Source: Diplonema papillatum (taxonomy: Eukaryota; Euglenozoa; Diplonemea; Diplonemida; Diplonemidae). Taken from it: 64,000 nucleotides of DNA. The notes beneath the pieces are model-generated. The model was not told where the DNA came from and searched no databases. It saw nothing but the letters and a program-made list of their open reading frames with translations. Positions within the stretch are counted from its first letter, which is position 1, and every line of letters starts with the position of its first letter. Both the position numbers and the translations under genes were made by a program. Shown here in pieces: positions 62,734-64,000 of this stretch. The stretch is from the NCBI GenBank assembly GCA_030068145.1, contig JAPJBO010000724.1:52928-116927 (forward strand), written 5' to 3'.

Positions 62734-64000
62734 CGTTCCACAGGCTCAGCTTCGTGGTGGCAAGGGCGGTGGCCCGCATCGCCCTCGTGAACGCGGACGT
62801 GCACCTCGGGGCGCGAAGGGTGGAGGAAGGCGAACTCGAGCTGGACGAAATCTCCACGGACGACGGGGCAGGCAGCAGCAGCAGTAGCAGTAGTAGCAGC
62901 GGCAGCAGCAGCGGCGGCGGGGGCGGCAGCAGCAGCAGCAACAGCAGCAGCAGCGTCGCGAGCGGCGGCGGAGGCGGCGGCGGCGCCCCGGAAGGCGGAG
63001 GCGGAGGCGCCCCCGGCGGACCGCAGGCCCCGGCAGCGCAGGGACCACCGCCCCTCCCCCCCCCGAATGACGAACAACCACAGGAGGGGGGGCAGGGAGA
63101 ACAGGGAGATGAGGGACGAGCGCCCGGCGCCCAAGCTGCCCCTCGGGGGCAGGTGCAAGGGGAAGTGATGCCGATCACTGGGGGGGTAGAGCCGATCCCC
63201 CGAGTCCCCCCCCTCACCACCCAGCGCCACACACCCGGGTCACGTGCGAGCTGTAGCGGGCCAGCCGTCACGACCGACCACACGCATGCCGGACCAAGGG
63301 CACCCGGCATGCACACCACCACCACCAACACACACACCCAGGGGGGCGGAGGGGTTCGGCTCTACCACCCTTTTGCTAGGCAGAGCGACTTCCTGCACCG
63401 GCCTTCGGGGGTCAGGGAGGGAAGTCCAGCGGTGCCCCCTAGGGGGGGCTCACCAGCGGCGGCCGGACAGACGGCAGGGCTCGCAGCAGCGCCGGAGGAG
63501 CGCATTCCCTGTGTCCCTGGGGAGGGTGGCTCCCTCCTTGGGGGCACGGAGGATGCGCAGGGGCGGACGCCCCCAGAGAAGCAAGCGGCCGTCCCGGAAG
63601 ACGAGGAGATGACGGCCTCGGACGGCGCGCAGGCTGACGTCGAGCGACGGAAGGCGACGCGACGGGAAAGCGAAGTCCCCCCCCCAACAGCAACACCCCC
63701 GGTGCCGCCAGCACCCCCGAAAGAAACGGTAGCACCCCAGCCCCTCCAACACGTCGCGGCCAAAACGGCAGAGGGAGCGCGGGTGGCACCCCTGCGCCCA
63801 AGGCAGGCAGGAAAGGCGAACCCCAAGAGGGGACCGAGTCAAGTCGTGGACTCGAGGGCAGGCACAGGGGCAACAGGGAGCGGGTTCCCCCCACAGCACC
63901 CCCCCATCCAACACGACACCCACATGCAGGTCGAGGAGGCAGAGGCGACGAGGAAGGCCACCCTCAAGCCACTCGAAGCAGGCAGGGCGGGCACGGCGTC
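62727..64000 (+). pseudogene. E6 ORF2 C-terminal part in another frame, open to the window end
   Basis: From 62727 the frame reads HLAFHRLSFVVARAVARIAL, matching E5 QLVYHRLSFAVMKAVSRIAM after the missing piece, then a Ser/Gly-rich run, Pro/Gly-rich sequence and a disordered tail with no stop to 64000. It is separated from the main ORF2 by a deletion of some 60 codons plus a frame change near 62718. Confidence 0.75.

Larger units (their letters stand above)
57850..64000 (+). mobile_element. E6: non-LTR retrotransposon with ORF1 and ORF2, runs off right edge
   Basis: Begins right after the A tail of E5 in the same orientation. A 5' UTR with (AC)-rich sequence (57930-58070) leads to ORF1 and then ORF2, homologous to E5. 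ORF2 has a deletion near 62718. The 3' end lies beyond the window. Confidence 0.85.

Overview
The window comes from a repeat-rich nuclear genome of a eukaryote, most likely a unicellular one (protist or alga). The evidence is a GT-AG intron conserved between gene copies, long (CT)n microsatellites, poly-A-tailed non-LTR retrotransposons, tyrosine-recombinase (DIRS-order) retrotransposons and large multidomain ankyrin proteins. There are no bacterial operons or RNA operons. I cannot name the species from sequence alone.

Host content is essentially one gene family in three tandem segmental copies. Copy C (37314-44357) looks intact: a 6.4 kb exon, a 405 bp phase-0 intron and a 240 bp last exon. 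It encodes a RanBP2-type zinc finger, an R-S-E type mono-ADP-ribosyltransferase, a ZZ/C1-like zinc module, a leucine-rich segment and many ankyrin repeats. Copy A (1-12951) is cut by the left window edge; its only visible intron has grown to about 11 kb. Copy B (16173-26705) is a pseudogene: 5'-truncated, frameshifted, without its ADP-ribosyltransferase core, and split by a retrotransposon. Similar 3' flanks and intergenic units follow each copy.

The mobile content is the main interest. The intron of copy A holds a chain of tyrosine-recombinase retroelements, one solo unit plus E1, E2 and E3, each separated from the next by (CT)n. E4 sits in pseudogene B, and copy C preserves its exact empty site. 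E1, E2 and E4 have gag, YR, RT-RNase H gene order, and all four have split direct repeats (A1 - ORFs - B1 A2 B2). Degenerate relatives lie at 27217-28055, 33600-37075 and 46785-46910. The right end (53400-64000) holds two head-to-tail non-LTR elements with a C-terminal restriction-like endonuclease: E5, 5'-truncated with an open ORF, and E6, with ORF1 and ORF2 but a deletion in the endonuclease.

Smaller items are two TA-flanked MITEs whose cores both begin CCGT (15440-16043 and 49936-50020), a TIR element carrying an 18-bp coding minisatellite (28223-30096), an insertion family with a tRNA-like block and an expandable satellite (31531-32061 and 51402-52866), a further Pol III-box repeat (53115-53195) and several minisatellites whose periods are multiples of three. 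Comparing the three segmental copies gives empty sites that date and delimit several insertions.
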